The position numbers and the translations under genes are program-made. From NCBI GenBank assembly GCA_900315015.1, contig OMXJ01000001.1:124001-188000 (forward strand): a DNA stretch of 64,000 nt, read 5' to 3'. Source of the stretch: an uncultured Eubacteriales bacterium (lineage in GTDB: Bacteria > Bacillota > Clostridia > Lachnospirales > Lachnospiraceae). Under the pieces are notes generated by a model. The model saw only the letters and a list, made by a program, of their open reading frames with translations, was not told the origin of the DNA and searched no databases. This document shows, piece by piece, positions 27,932-36,086 of the stretch; positions within the stretch are counted from its first letter, which is position 1, and every line of letters begins with the position of its first letter.

Positions 27932-29104
27932 ATGGACAAAAAGGCAATGTATAATTTCAGTTATGGATTATTCGTTATTACTGCAAACAGAGATGGAAAG
28001 GACAATGGATGTATTACTAATACAGCTGTTCAGGTTACAAGTGAGCCAAACCGTATTTCTGTAGCAATTAACAAGGCTAATTACACACATGATATGATAA
28101 AGGATACAGGTGTTTTCACAGTATCAGTAATCAGCGAGGCAGCAAAGTTTGATCTTTTCAAGCATTTCGGCTTCCAGTCAGGAAGAGACGTAAATAAGTT
28201 TGCAGACTATACAGATTGCAAAAAGGCAGCAAATGGAACAATGATAATTACTGCAGGAACAAATGCATATGTATCAGGAAAGGTTATTTCTGAAGTAGAT
28301 CTCGGAACCCATACAATGTTCATCGCAGATGTAACAGACATGGAAGTACTTTCAGATGTTCCATCAGCAACTTACACCTACTATCAGAACAGCATTAAGC
28401 CAAAGCCAGAAGCAGTAGGCAAGACAGAGGATGGACAGACAATCTGGCGTTGCCGTATCTGCGGATATGAATACGTTGGAGAAGAATTACCAGAGGATTT
28501 CATCTGTCCAATATGCAAGCATCCAGCATCAGACTTTGAAAAAATTACAAAGCCAGCAGAAAAGTCTAAGAATCCATATGCAGGAACAAAGACAGAGCAG
28601 AATCTTAGAACAGCTTTTGCAGGAGAATCACAGGCTAGAAACAAGTACACTTACTTTGCATCAGTAGCAAAGAAGAATGGCTATGAGCAGATCGCAGCAC
28701 TTTTCCTTAAGACAGCAGACAATGAGAAGGAGCATGCTAAGCTTTGGTTCAAGGCACTTGGCGAGCTTGGAGATACCAAAGAGAATCTCTTACATGCAGC
28801 AGAAGGCGAAAACTACGAGTGGACAGATATGTACGAGAATATGGCTAAGGACGCAGACGAAGAAGGCTTCCACGAGCTAGCAGAGCAGTTCCGCGGAGTA
28901 GCAGCTATCGAGAAGCATCACGAGGAAAGATATCGTGCGCTTCTTAAGAACGTAGAAGCAATGGAAGTATTCAAGAAGGCCGGAATTACAGTTTGGGAAT
29001 GCCGCAACTGCGGACATATCGTAATCGGTACAGAGGCACCAGAGGTATGCCCAGTATGTAAGCATCCACAGAGCTTCTTCGAGGTTCATGAAAAGAATTA
29101 TTAA
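27932..29104 (+). CDS. Flavin reductase - rubredoxin - rubrerythrin fusion
   Basis: 390 residues from the ATG at 27932 (AAAGGAGG at 27918-27925); an earlier in-frame ATG at 27872 lies inside the regulator gene and has no site. Domains: FMN-binding flavin-reductase split barrel (1-155), rubredoxin (about 172-205, CRICGY and CPICKHP), ferritin-like diiron rubrerythrin (about 215-345, [25 protein letters not shown]) and a C-terminal rubredoxin-like knuckle (about 352-388, CRNCGH and CPVCKHP). It should pass electrons from NAD(P)H through FMN and iron to reduce peroxide or oxygen within one chain. Linked to the PerR-like gene 30 bases upstream. Confidence 0.9.
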   Translation: MDKKAMYNFSYGLFVITANRDGKDNGCITNTAVQVTSEPNRISVAINKANYTHDMIKDTGVFTVSVISEAAKFDLFKHFGFQSGRDVNKFADYTDCKKAANGTMIITAGTNAYVSGKVISEVDLGTHTMFIADVTDMEVLSDVPSATYTYYQNSIKPKPEAVGKTEDGQTIWRCRICGYEYVGEELPEDFICPICKHPASDFEKITKPAEKSKNPYAGTKTEQNLRTAFAGESQARNKYTYFASVAKKNGYEQIAALFLKTADNEKEHAKLWFKALGELGDTKENLLHAAEGENYEWTDMYENMAKDADEEGFHELAEQFRGVAAIEKHHEERYRALLKNVEAMEVFKKAGITVWECRNCGHIVIGTEAPEVCPVCKHPQSFFEVHEKNY

Positions 29105-29165
29105 TTTATAGAATTATATAAGTAAAGGAAAAATTCCTATTTTGGAGTAGTGTAAAAGTTAAATG

Positions 29166-29225
29166 AAATACCCTTCCTACTGAAAAGTATCCGGGATATC
29201 GGATAATCAGTAAGAAGGGTATTTT
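29166..29225 (+). terminator. Terminator of the peroxide-defence operon
   Basis: AAATACCCTTC (29166-29176) pairs with GAAGGGTATTT (29214-29224), extended by CTACTG/CAGTA, with a large loop and a T-run. Its arms resemble the terminator at 50371, which also carries TACCCT...AGGGTA. Confidence 0.8.
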
Positions 29226-29233
29226 TATGTGTA

Positions 29234-29262
29234 TTGCTTTTTGTCAAGAAATTTGGTATAAT
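29234..29262 (+). promoter_or_regulatory. Promoter of the exported SGNH esterase gene
   Basis: TTGCTT at 29234-29239, 17-base spacer, TATAAT at 29257-29262. The 150-base leader contains the 14-bp tandem repeat described separately. Confidence 0.6.
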
Positions 29263-29351
29263 AAAGAGGTATGTGGTGCGAAAACACCCAAAGGTTATCC
29301 GTAAAATAATAGAAAAGAGAAGTGGAAAAAATGCTGATAAATAAAATGGCA

Positions 29352-29393
29352 GATAAGAAATAGCGGATAAGAAATAGCTGATAAGAAATAGTG
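29352..29393 (+). repeat. Three tandem 14-bp repeats in the esterase leader
   Basis: GATAAGAAATAGCG, GATAAGAAATAGCT and GATAAGAAATAGTG in immediate succession, with a partial fourth (GATAGG). They lie in the 5' leader, 25 bases before the start codon; probably slippage, possibly affecting translation. Confidence 0.8.
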
Positions 29394-29418
29394 GATAGGT
29401 ATTTGAAGGAGAAAAGGT

Positions 29419-30804
29419 ATGAATTTAAGAAAAAGATTTATGGCAAATGTTATGGTAGCAACGCTTACAACTACAATGGCGTTATCACTTTCAGCATGTA
29501 GTAATGGCTCGCAGGAAGCTACAACCTCAGCACAGGCAACTACAGAGGCAACAACTGAGAATGTAGAGACAACTACAGAGGCAACAACAGAAGCAACAGA
29601 AGCACCATCAGCATCAGCCTTTACAACAGTAGACAAAACAGAATATCCAGAATTCATAACAAGAGCAATTGTAAATGAAAGTAATTGCTATAGAATTCAG
29701 GAATTTTTAAAGCGTGCAGAAGCAGGAGAAGAACTAACAATAGGCTTTATAGGAGGCTCAATAACCCAGGGCTCAGGAGCATCAAAATATGACAATTGTT
29801 ATGCTCATAGAGTATTCAACTGGTTTGTAGAAACCTTCCCTCAATCAACCTTTAAAGAAGTAAATGCAGGAATAGGAGCTACAACCTCAGAACTTGGAGC
29901 AGCAAGAATTCAGGAGGATCTTCTCTCATATAAGCCTGATTTTGTAGTGCTTGAATTCTCAGTAAATGATTCAGATTCATTCTTCTATGCAAGAACCTAT
30001 GAGGGCTGCGTGCGCCAGATACTTACCGCAGAAAATGCACCAGCGCTCATCACACTCAACATGGTGCAGTACAATGACGGTGTCAATGCGCAGATTAAGC
30101 ATAGCGCAGTATCAAAGAATTATTCAGTGCCAGAAGTATCAATGAAAAATTCAGTATATGTAGAAATAACAAAGGGAAATATAGAGGCTTCAGATGTATC
30201 AAAAGACATGTTACATCCAAACGATCTCGGACATGAATACACAGCACAGTGCGTTACCTATTATCTTAGCAAAATACTTGACGGTACTTATTCAAGTGAA
30301 GCAGATACAGAAATTCCATCAGTAATATATGAAGGAAATGCATTCCTTTCATCTGTAAGACTTAATAATAAGTCTATTACAAATGGAGTAGCTAAGGGAG
30401 CAGGTCTGTCAAACTTTGCAGCCAAACTTAATGGCTTTGAAGAAGATACAGCAGTTCAGAACGGAGTATCAGACTGCTTCAAGAACGGCTGGAGTGCAAA
30501 GGAAGAGGGAGCATCAATTACCTTAACAGGTCTTAAGGGCTCAAGAATAGCACTTTTATATCAGAGAAAGCCATCAATGAAATCAGCAAATGCGATAGCA
30601 ATATTAGATGGAGATGAAGCAAATGCAGTGTCACTAGATGGAAACTTTGAAAATGGCTGGGGAAATTGGCTATATCTTGATGATAATGGCGCTTTTGAAG
30701 ATTTAGATCCATCAGTAGAACATACAGTAGAAATAAGAATAGTAGAAGCAGGAGAGCAGGATTTTTATCTTGCATCTGTATTAGTAAGCGGAATTGAAAA
30801 ATAA
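29419..30804 (+). CDS. Exported SGNH acetyl esterase lipoprotein (CE17-like)
   Basis: 461 residues. Lipobox LSAC (Cys27), Thr/Glu/Ala-rich linker (30-70), SGNH domain (about 80-300) with GGSITQGSG (catalytic Ser), GIGATTSELG, SVNDSDSFF and LHPNDLGH, then a C-terminal beta domain (about 305-461) ending in EQDFYLASV, parallel to SDFYIAGI in the cytoplasmic paralogue at 21483. It is thus an extracellular version of the same enzyme, expected to strip acetyl groups from mannan before or during mannanase attack. It has its own promoter, away from the main locus. Confidence 0.8.
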   Translation: MNLRKRFMANVMVATLTTTMALSLSACSNGSQEATTSAQATTEATTENVETTTEATTEATEAPSASAFTTVDKTEYPEFITRAIVNESNCYRIQEFLKRAEAGEELTIGFIGGSITQGSGASKYDNCYAHRVFNWFVETFPQSTFKEVNAGIGATTSELGAARIQEDLLSYKPDFVVLEFSVNDSDSFFYARTYEGCVRQILTAENAPALITLNMVQYNDGVNAQIKHSAVSKNYSVPEVSMKNSVYVEITKGNIEASDVSKDMLHPNDLGHEYTAQCVTYYLSKILDGTYSSEADTEIPSVIYEGNAFLSSVRLNNKSITNGVAKGAGLSNFAAKLNGFEEDTAVQNGVSDCFKNGWSAKEEGASITLTGLKGSRIALLYQRKPSMKSANAIAILDGDEANAVSLDGNFENGWGNWLYLDDNGAFEDLDPSVEHTVEIRIVEAGEQDFYLASVLVSGIEK

Positions 30805-30854
30805 TAAAATAATCTAATATAGGCAGCTGCAGGATAGAAAAGCAAAAGAAGAAT

Positions 30855-31769
30855 ATGAGCAAAAAGAAAAGGAATGCAGGGGTAAAAGCAGGTAGTCAAA
30901 GAAAGCAGGAATCAAATACTAAAGCTCAAAATCAGGAAAAAGAAAGAGATGATACCAAAGAGAAAACTCTAGAAAAAGAGGAAGATAAAAAGGTAGAAAA
31001 GCCAGCAAAAGCAGAAGTTATAATGGCACCGGCACTTACGCTTCTGCTAGTAGTAGTACTTATAATAGTTGGGACAATGAACATAAAGACGGATGAAAAA
31101 AATATAGAGGATACCGCAAAGGATGCGGCAGCTCTTGAAATCACCTCGGCTCCGATACCAACTGTAGCAACTAAGACAGTATCAGTAACGCCGACAGCAA
31201 CTCCGACTCCAGGACCAACAGCAACACCATCACCTGAAGAAAATGAGTTTAAAAAGCTTGTACCAAATGATGTAACTTCGCTTATAGAAGAATACTATGC
31301 TGCAAGAGTAATATCAGTAGAAGAAATATTACCCTATATATATGATGCAGAAAGCATTACTGCTGAGCAGATAGACGAGAACGTAATAATGAGCAGGGTA
31401 GAGTATGTAAATGCATATCATGATATAAAAATTCATTTAAAAACCGGAGCAGGTTCTATTGACTATGTAGCATATGTAGAAAACAGCATAGAGATACCAT
31501 CAGTAGAAACCTACGCACCATCTCTTGATGAATTGTACATAAAGTATGATGAAGATGGAGCACCGAAAATATACGCAGGCGGACTATCACAGGAAGAAAA
31601 TGCATATATGGAAGCTCTAAGAGAGACAGATGATGTAAAAGAACTCAGAAAAAAAGTATCAAACGAACTTGAAAAAGCAAGAGAAAATGATACAGCCTTA
31701 GATGATTTCTTTAAAATGATGGAGCAGTACATAGAGCAGAGTGCTGAGGAAGCAAAAGAAGAAGACTAA
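30855..31769 (+). CDS. Single-pass membrane protein of unknown function with Pro/Thr linker
   Basis: 304 residues. A very basic/acidic cytoplasmic N-terminus (1-55, many Lys/Glu), one membrane helix (about 56-75), a Pro/Thr-rich linker (about 95-128) and an extracellular alpha/beta domain (about 130-300) ending in an acidic helix. The folded part might be an NTF2-like small domain (YEEYYAARV-like helix, then strands), but no motif proves it. It sits 50 bases after the esterase gene and 15 before the purine nucleoside phosphorylase gene, so it may be cotranscribed. Function unknown. Confidence 0.6.
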   Translation: MSKKKRNAGVKAGSQRKQESNTKAQNQEKERDDTKEKTLEKEEDKKVEKPAKAEVIMAPALTLLLVVVLIIVGTMNIKTDEKNIEDTAKDAAALEITSAPIPTVATKTVSVTPTATPTPGPTATPSPEENEFKKLVPNDVTSLIEEYYAARVISVEEILPYIYDAESITAEQIDENVIMSRVEYVNAYHDIKIHLKTGAGSIDYVAYVENSIEIPSVETYAPSLDELYIKYDEDGAPKIYAGGLSQEENAYMEALRETDDVKELRKKVSNELEKARENDTALDDFFKMMEQYIEQSAEEAKEED

Positions 31770-31784
31770 AGTAATGGAGGGTTT

Positions 31785-32666
31785 ATGTCAGAAGTAAAGG
31801 ATAAGCTAGATACAGCTGTAGCATTCATAAGGGAAAAAACAAATTTTGTACCTAAGATAGCAATGGTATTAGGATCAGGCCTGGGAGATTTTGCAGAAAA
31901 AATCGAAATAGAGCTTGAAATTCCATATGCAGCAATACCCGGATTCCCAGTATCTACAGTATCAGGTCACTCAGGAAGGTTTATATTCGGAAATGTGAAT
32001 GGAGTGCCTGTAATATGCATGAAAGGAAGAGTTCATTACTATGAAGGCTACGATATCACAGATGTAGTACTTCCAATAAGAGTAATGGGAAGACTTGGAG
32101 CCAAATTCCTTATACTTACAAATGCGGCAGGAGGAATACAGGACGGAATGGAGCCGGGTGATCTTATGATGATTACCGACCATATATCAAGCTTTGTTCC
32201 ATCACCGTTAAAGGGAGAAAATCTCGAATATGGAGAGCGTTTTCCAGATATGTCGCATGTATATGACGAAGAACTGCAGAGAATCATAACCAAGTCAGCA
32301 GATGAGACACTTTATGAAAATGCAGCACTAGCACTAGAAAATGATGATAATGGAAGCAATATATTCAGCCCGTTAAAGAAGGGAGTGTATTGTCAGCTTC
32401 CAGGACCTAACTATGAAACGCCAGCAGAAATAAGAATGATAAAGCAGCTCGGAGCAGATGCCGTAGGAATGAGCACAGCCATAGAAGCAATAGCAGCACA
32501 TCACCTTAAAATGAGAGTGTGTGGCATCAGCTGCATAACCAATAAGGCAGCAGGCCTCCAGGATAAGCCTTTATCACATGAGGAAGTAAAGGCGACCTCA
32601 TTAAAAACAGAAAAGCATTTTACAACACTTATGATGAGAATAATAGAAAAAATCAGTGCCCTGTAA
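31785..32666 (+). CDS. Purine nucleoside phosphorylase (trimeric PNP type)
   Basis: 293 residues. Family signatures: GSGLGDF (phosphate loop), VSGHSGRFIFG, GRVHYYEGY, LTNAAGGI, LPGPNYETPAEI and the base-binding ITNKAAG. It splits purine (deoxy)nucleosides with phosphate into base and (deoxy)ribose-1-phosphate. It is about 20 residues longer than usual because of an insert near 183-203 (LENDDNGSNIFSPLK). Good ribosome site GGAGG ahead of the ATG. Belongs to nucleoside salvage, matching the thyA-folA and GMP synthase genes nearby. Confidence 0.92.
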   Translation: MSEVKDKLDTAVAFIREKTNFVPKIAMVLGSGLGDFAEKIEIELEIPYAAIPGFPVSTVSGHSGRFIFGNVNGVPVICMKGRVHYYEGYDITDVVLPIRVMGRLGAKFLILTNAAGGIQDGMEPGDLMMITDHISSFVPSPLKGENLEYGERFPDMSHVYDEELQRIITKSADETLYENAALALENDDNGSNIFSPLKKGVYCQLPGPNYETPAEIRMIKQLGADAVGMSTAIEAIAAHHLKMRVCGISCITNKAAGLQDKPLSHEEVKATSLKTEKHFTTLMMRIIEKISAL

Positions 32667-32743
32667 AAATGTAATATTTTTTGATATTATAAGCAGCGCA
32701 GGCAGCAGGAAAAGCATAAAGCGCGCGGTAAAAGGAGAGAAAA

Positions 32744-33814
32744 ATGTCAAAGTTAAGCATTAAGATGAATGATCCAAGATTAGCCTTCATAGGAAGAGTG
32801 GATTTTACAGACCCATTAAAGCCAATGTTCACATGGCCGGGCAGCAGTGTAGAATTGAAGGCAGTAGCAGAAAAAATCAGTGTAAAGATAAAGAATTATA
32901 GAAACTGCTATCATAACTATGTAGGAATAAGCGTAAATGGCGAAGATCCAAAAAAGACAGAAATTACTGAATTAAAAGAAGAAACAGAAGTTGTATTAAT
33001 AGATGGACTTGATGCAACAAAGGAAAGTAGAATAACAATCTATAAGCCAATGGATGCAGCTCATTTTTATGAGATTTCAGAAATAATATTAGAAGCAAAG
33101 GACGAAGAAGCAGAGCTTCTTGAAAAGCCAGAGCTTCCAGCAAGACGCATGGAAGTATTTGGAGATTCAGTAAGTGCAGGTGAAGTATCAGAAGCAGTAG
33201 AATATGTAGGAAAGCCAGATCCAGAGGGACATGAAGGCATCTACTCAAATTCATGGTATGGCTACTCATTCATGACAGCAAGAAAGCTCGGAGCTCAGCT
33301 TTATGATGAAGCACAGGGCGGAGCAGCACTCTTTGACAAAACAGGTTGGTTCCATGGACCGGATTTTGTAGGAATGGAAACAATTTACAATAAGCTTCGT
33401 TTCAATGACCAGATCATGCCTATGACAGATTGGGATTTTGCACGTTATACACCTCATGTAGTAGTAATAGCAATCGGTCAGAATGATGCAAATCCAGAGA
33501 ACTACATGGGTAATGATGAAGAAAAGAGCAAAAAGTGGAAGGATGGTTATAAGAAGTTCATCGAGACACTTCGTGAAAAGTATCCAAAGGCACAGTTCAT
33601 CCTTACAACCACAATACTCTGCCACAGCAAGGAATGGGATGATGCAATAGATGAGGTAGCAAAATCTTTCAATGACAAAAAGGTACAGCACTTCCTTTAT
33701 ACAAATAACGGAACTGGAACCCCAGGCCATATCAGAAAGCCAGAAGCAGAGGTGATGTCAGACGAACTTTCAGCATTCATTAACTCACTCGGCGAAGAAA
33801 TCTGGCAGGACTAA
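32744..33814 (+). CDS. CE2-like acetyl xylan/mannan esterase, cytoplasmic
   Basis: 356 residues without signal peptide. The N-terminal jelly-roll (about 1-125, FIGRVDFTDPLKPMFTWPGS) and C-terminal SGNH domain (about 130-356; VFGDSVSAGE with the Ser, AIGQNDANP, and a His in GTPGHIRKP) match the CE2 layout. CE2 enzymes remove acetyl from the 6-position, complementing CE17-type enzymes that handle other positions; in Roseburia a CE2/CE17 pair serves imported mannan oligomers. Its position 5 kb from the other mannan genes is the only oddity. Confidence 0.82.
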   Translation: MSKLSIKMNDPRLAFIGRVDFTDPLKPMFTWPGSSVELKAVAEKISVKIKNYRNCYHNYVGISVNGEDPKKTEITELKEETEVVLIDGLDATKESRITIYKPMDAAHFYEISEIILEAKDEEAELLEKPELPARRMEVFGDSVSAGEVSEAVEYVGKPDPEGHEGIYSNSWYGYSFMTARKLGAQLYDEAQGGAALFDKTGWFHGPDFVGMETIYNKLRFNDQIMPMTDWDFARYTPHVVVIAIGQNDANPENYMGNDEEKSKKWKDGYKKFIETLREKYPKAQFILTTTILCHSKEWDDAIDEVAKSFNDKKVQHFLYTNNGTGTPGHIRKPEAEVMSDELSAFINSLGEEIWQD

Positions 33815-33844
33815 AAGACAAATTCAGAAAGAATAAGAACAGGC

Positions 33845-33943
33845 AATTCCTTATATGGCAACAGTATAAGGATACGCACAACCGTACATTGTACGGCATT
33901 ATGGCAAGGCGGGCTTTTTTCGCCCGTGGGTCATTTATAAAAA
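33845..33943 (+). ncRNA. Repeated structured element, copy A (leader of thyA)
   Basis: Hairpin 1 CCTTATA/TATAAGG, hairpin 2 CCGTAC/GTACGG, then GGCGGGC-TTTTTT-CGCCCG. About 64 bases at the 5' end match copy B at 52500 with one difference; the third hairpin differs in its loop while its stem is kept. It ends about 20 bases before the thyA start, so it may be a leader RNA; a mobile repeat is the alternative. Confidence 0.55.
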
Positions 33944-33965
33944 GAGAATCAAAAAGGGGATAAGA

Positions 33966-34817
33966 ATGAGTAAAGCAGATGCATTATTCAAGCACATGTG
34001 CCGTGATATCCTGGAAAATGGAACAGATACAAGGGACGAAGCAGTACGTCCTACCTGGCCAGATACTGGTGAAAAGGCATATACCATAAAGAAATTCGGA
34101 GTGGTAAATCGCTATGATCTTCGTGAAGAATTTCCAGCACTTACCCTTCGAAAGACTGCATTAAAATCCTGCATGGATGAGATTTTATGGATATATCAGA
34201 GAAAGTCAAATAACATAAAGGATTTAAAGCCTCATATCTGGGATGAATGGGCAGATGAAAATGGATCAATAGGAACAGCTTATGGATATGTAGTAGGTGA
34301 AAAGTTTGATTTTAAGGGCGAAAAAATAGACCAGATGGACTATGTTTTAAAGCAACTTAAGGAGACACCATATTCACGCCGTATCATGACTAATTTATAT
34401 CAGTTCCATGACCTGGCAACCGGAAAACTGGATCCATGCTGCTATTCAGCAACCTATAACGTAACCAAGGATAAGGAGGGCGGAAAATTAGTTCTGAATA
34501 TGGTACTAAATCAGCGCTCACAGGATGTACTTGCAGCAAATAACTGGAATGTATGTCAGTATGCCATTTTACTTATGATGGTAGCACAGGTAAATGATAT
34601 GATACCAGGAGAGCTTGTACATGTCATAGCAGATGCACATATCTATGACAGACATGTAGATGCCATAAAAGAATTGTTGAGCCGTCCGGAGCTACCAGCA
34701 CCAAAGGTAAGACTCAATCCAGAAATAAAGAATTTCTATGATTTTACAACTGATGATCTCATAGTAGAAGACTATGTAGCAGGCGAGCAGATAAAGAACA
34801 TACCTATAGCAGTGTAA
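33966..34817 (+). CDS. thyA: Thymidylate synthase
   Basis: 283 residues. Folate-dependent dUMP methylation to dTMP. Catalytic Cys158 is in LDPCCYS (where many enzymes have LPPCH, so the residue after the nucleophile is Cys rather than His), with RSQDVLAANNWNVCQYAIL (dUMP and folate contacts) and HVIADAHIYDRHVDAI. It is followed 16 bases later by folA, the common dTMP-cycle pairing. The leader holds structured element copy A. Confidence 0.93.
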   Translation: MSKADALFKHMCRDILENGTDTRDEAVRPTWPDTGEKAYTIKKFGVVNRYDLREEFPALTLRKTALKSCMDEILWIYQRKSNNIKDLKPHIWDEWADENGSIGTAYGYVVGEKFDFKGEKIDQMDYVLKQLKETPYSRRIMTNLYQFHDLATGKLDPCCYSATYNVTKDKEGGKLVLNMVLNQRSQDVLAANNWNVCQYAILLMMVAQVNDMIPGELVHVIADAHIYDRHVDAIKELLSRPELPAPKVRLNPEIKNFYDFTTDDLIVEDYVAGEQIKNIPIAV

Positions 34818-34833
34818 AAAAGAAGGTGGACAG

Positions 34834-35334
34834 ATGAATTTAATAGCAGCAGTAGATAATAACTGGGCAATCGGATATAAGGGAAATCTCTTAGTAAGAA
34901 TATCAGCAGATTTAAAACGTTTTGCAAAGCTCACAACAGGACATGTTGTAGTATTAGGAAGAAAAACACTATCTACCTTCCCAGGAGGGCTTCCTCTAAA
35001 GAACCGTGTCAATGTAATCCTTACAAGAAATGATGATAATGTAAGTGAAATGGCAAAAGAGCAGGGTGCCATAATCGTTCATGGCAAGGAAGAAGCGCTT
35101 GAGGTACTAAAGCAGTATAATGATGATGAAATCTTTATCATAGGCGGAGAAAGCATATATAAGCTGTTTTTAGATAAGGTAAATAAGGCATATATAACAA
35201 AAATCGACTATTCATATGTAGCAGATGCACATATTCCAGATCTAGAAAAGGAAGGCTTTGTGCTGACTGAAGAAGAGGAAGAAGAGACAGTATTTGATAT
35301 AGTTTATAATTACTGCACCTATGAGAGAAAGTAA
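34834..35334 (+). CDS. folA: Dihydrofolate reductase
   Basis: 166 residues, normal length. Signatures: AAVDNNWAIGYKGNLLVRI, VVLGRKTLSTFPGGLPLKNR and IIGGESIYKLFL. It regenerates tetrahydrofolate consumed by ThyA. The usual acidic residue of helix B appears as Asp in ISADLKRF. Directly coupled to thyA; terminator after the repeat array at 35501. Confidence 0.92.
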   Translation: MNLIAAVDNNWAIGYKGNLLVRISADLKRFAKLTTGHVVVLGRKTLSTFPGGLPLKNRVNVILTRNDDNVSEMAKEQGAIIVHGKEEALEVLKQYNDDEIFIIGGESIYKLFLDKVNKAYITKIDYSYVADAHIPDLEKEGFVLTEEEEEETVFDIVYNYCTYERK

Positions 35335-35368
35335 ATATCGGAAGAAAAACCCGAATATTAAAAGCTAA

Positions 35369-35476
35369 AGCAAAAATAATACTGTAAGCAAAAGTAATAC
35401 TGTAAGCAAAAGTAATACTGTAAGCAAAAGTAATACTGTAAGCAAAAGTAATACTGTAAGTAAAAGTAATACTGTA
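35369..35476 (+). repeat. Six tandem 18-bp repeats after folA
   Basis: Unit AGCAAAAGTAATACTGTA at 35369, 35387, 35405, 35423, 35441 and 35459, plus a partial seventh. Units 2-5 are identical. They lie between the folA stop and its terminator; the 18-base period keeps all reading frames open on the other strand but no gene signal is present. Confidence 0.9.
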
Positions 35477-35500
35477 AGTAAAAGCCAAAATAATATAAAT

Positions 35501-35537
35501 AAAAGCAATATGGGCTATCCTGTATTGCTTTTTTTAT
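35501..35537 (+). terminator. Terminator of thyA-folA
   Basis: AAAAGCAATA (35501-35510) pairs with TATTGCTTTT (35523-35532), then more T. Placed after the 18-bp repeat array. Confidence 0.85.
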
Positions 35538-35575
35538 TGGAATTCAGCATTTACAGGTGTTTCACAAAAACACTC

Positions 35576-35598
35576 AAAAGTCAAGAACCAAAAATGAA
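35576..35598 (+). repeat. 23-bp direct repeat, copy 1
   Basis: Contains GTCAAGAACCAAAAATG; an exact second copy is at 35960-35982. Each lies about 40 bases upstream of an A/T-rich promoter-like stretch, which suggests a shared upstream regulatory site. Confidence 0.8.
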
Positions 35599-35639
35599 CA
35601 ATTAAATTCAATTTCAGTGTTTCTCATTTTATAAAAACT

Positions 35640-35810
35640 ATGATAATATGTCATTGTCAAAGAGCGAAAGCTTTTGGCACTAGGTGATTAAAAAGGAAAG
35701 AAGGAAGTAGAAGTAAAATAGTCAAAAAGCTGAACTAGCTAAATATCTAAAATTTGCATATATAACCCCAAGAAACGAAGAGCCGTGCGAAAGCATGGCT
35801 CTTCGTTTTT
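35640..35810 (+). ncRNA. Candidate small RNA gene with intrinsic terminator
   Basis: No ORF. A -10-like TATGATAAT lies at 35639-35647. The would-be RNA has a GAAA-loop hairpin (GTCAAAGAGC/GCTTTTGGC, about 35656-35678), then TTGCATATATAACCCC at 35754 and a 16-bp terminator with a GAAA loop. The 35335-36086 gap is otherwise repeats. Existence of the transcript is inference. Confidence 0.4.
35773..35810 (+). terminator. Strong intrinsic terminator in the 35.3-36.1 kb gap
   Basis: Stem of 16 bp, AAACGAAGAGCCGTGC (35773-35788) with 35793-35808, GAAA tetraloop and T-run. It follows no gene directly, implying that something is transcribed just upstream. Confidence 0.85.
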
Positions 35811-35959
35811 ATAATTTTGTAGCAGCTTAGCTGAAATGGCTGGAAATTAACCTCATTGTATGTAAGAGATTTAATCGATATAATGATTGGAAATAAAAAA
35901 CAAGTAAAAATTGTAAGCTCTGGAACACAGTAGAATAGGGCTTGAGCAGACTTTGCAAA

Positions 35960-35982
35960 AAAAGTCAAGAACCAAAAATGAA
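35960..35982 (+). repeat. 23-bp direct repeat, copy 2
   Basis: Identical to 35576-35598. It stands about 105 bases before the zinc-ribbon gene at 36087, upstream of its likely promoter (TTGTAC at 35999-36004 with a weak -10 near 36022). Confidence 0.8.
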
Positions 35983-36086
35983 ATCCATAACTCATTATTT
36001 GTACTTTCCTTTTATAGGAAATTATGTTATTATTTTAACGTAGCATATAACAAAGTAAAATTTTACTAAATAAAGGGGTTATTATT

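Noticed and set aside
29166-29225. T-box or riboswitch-like leader
   Set aside because: It lies at the end of the rubrerythrin fusion gene and before the next promoter, with a T-run; a terminator explains it.
29295-29657. Reverse-strand Val/Ala/Ser-rich ORF
   Set aside because: Antisense to the Thr-rich linker and signal peptide of the exported esterase; composition reflects the complement.
33845-33943. Tetrahydrofolate riboswitch in front of thyA
   Set aside because: The element does not show the THF riboswitch pattern as I know it, and the same element precedes a DUF350 gene with no folate link.
35138-35488. Reverse-strand ORF with repeated YSITFA units
   Set aside because: It arises from the 18-bp tandem repeat, whose period is a multiple of three, and its other half is antisense to folA; no ribosome site.
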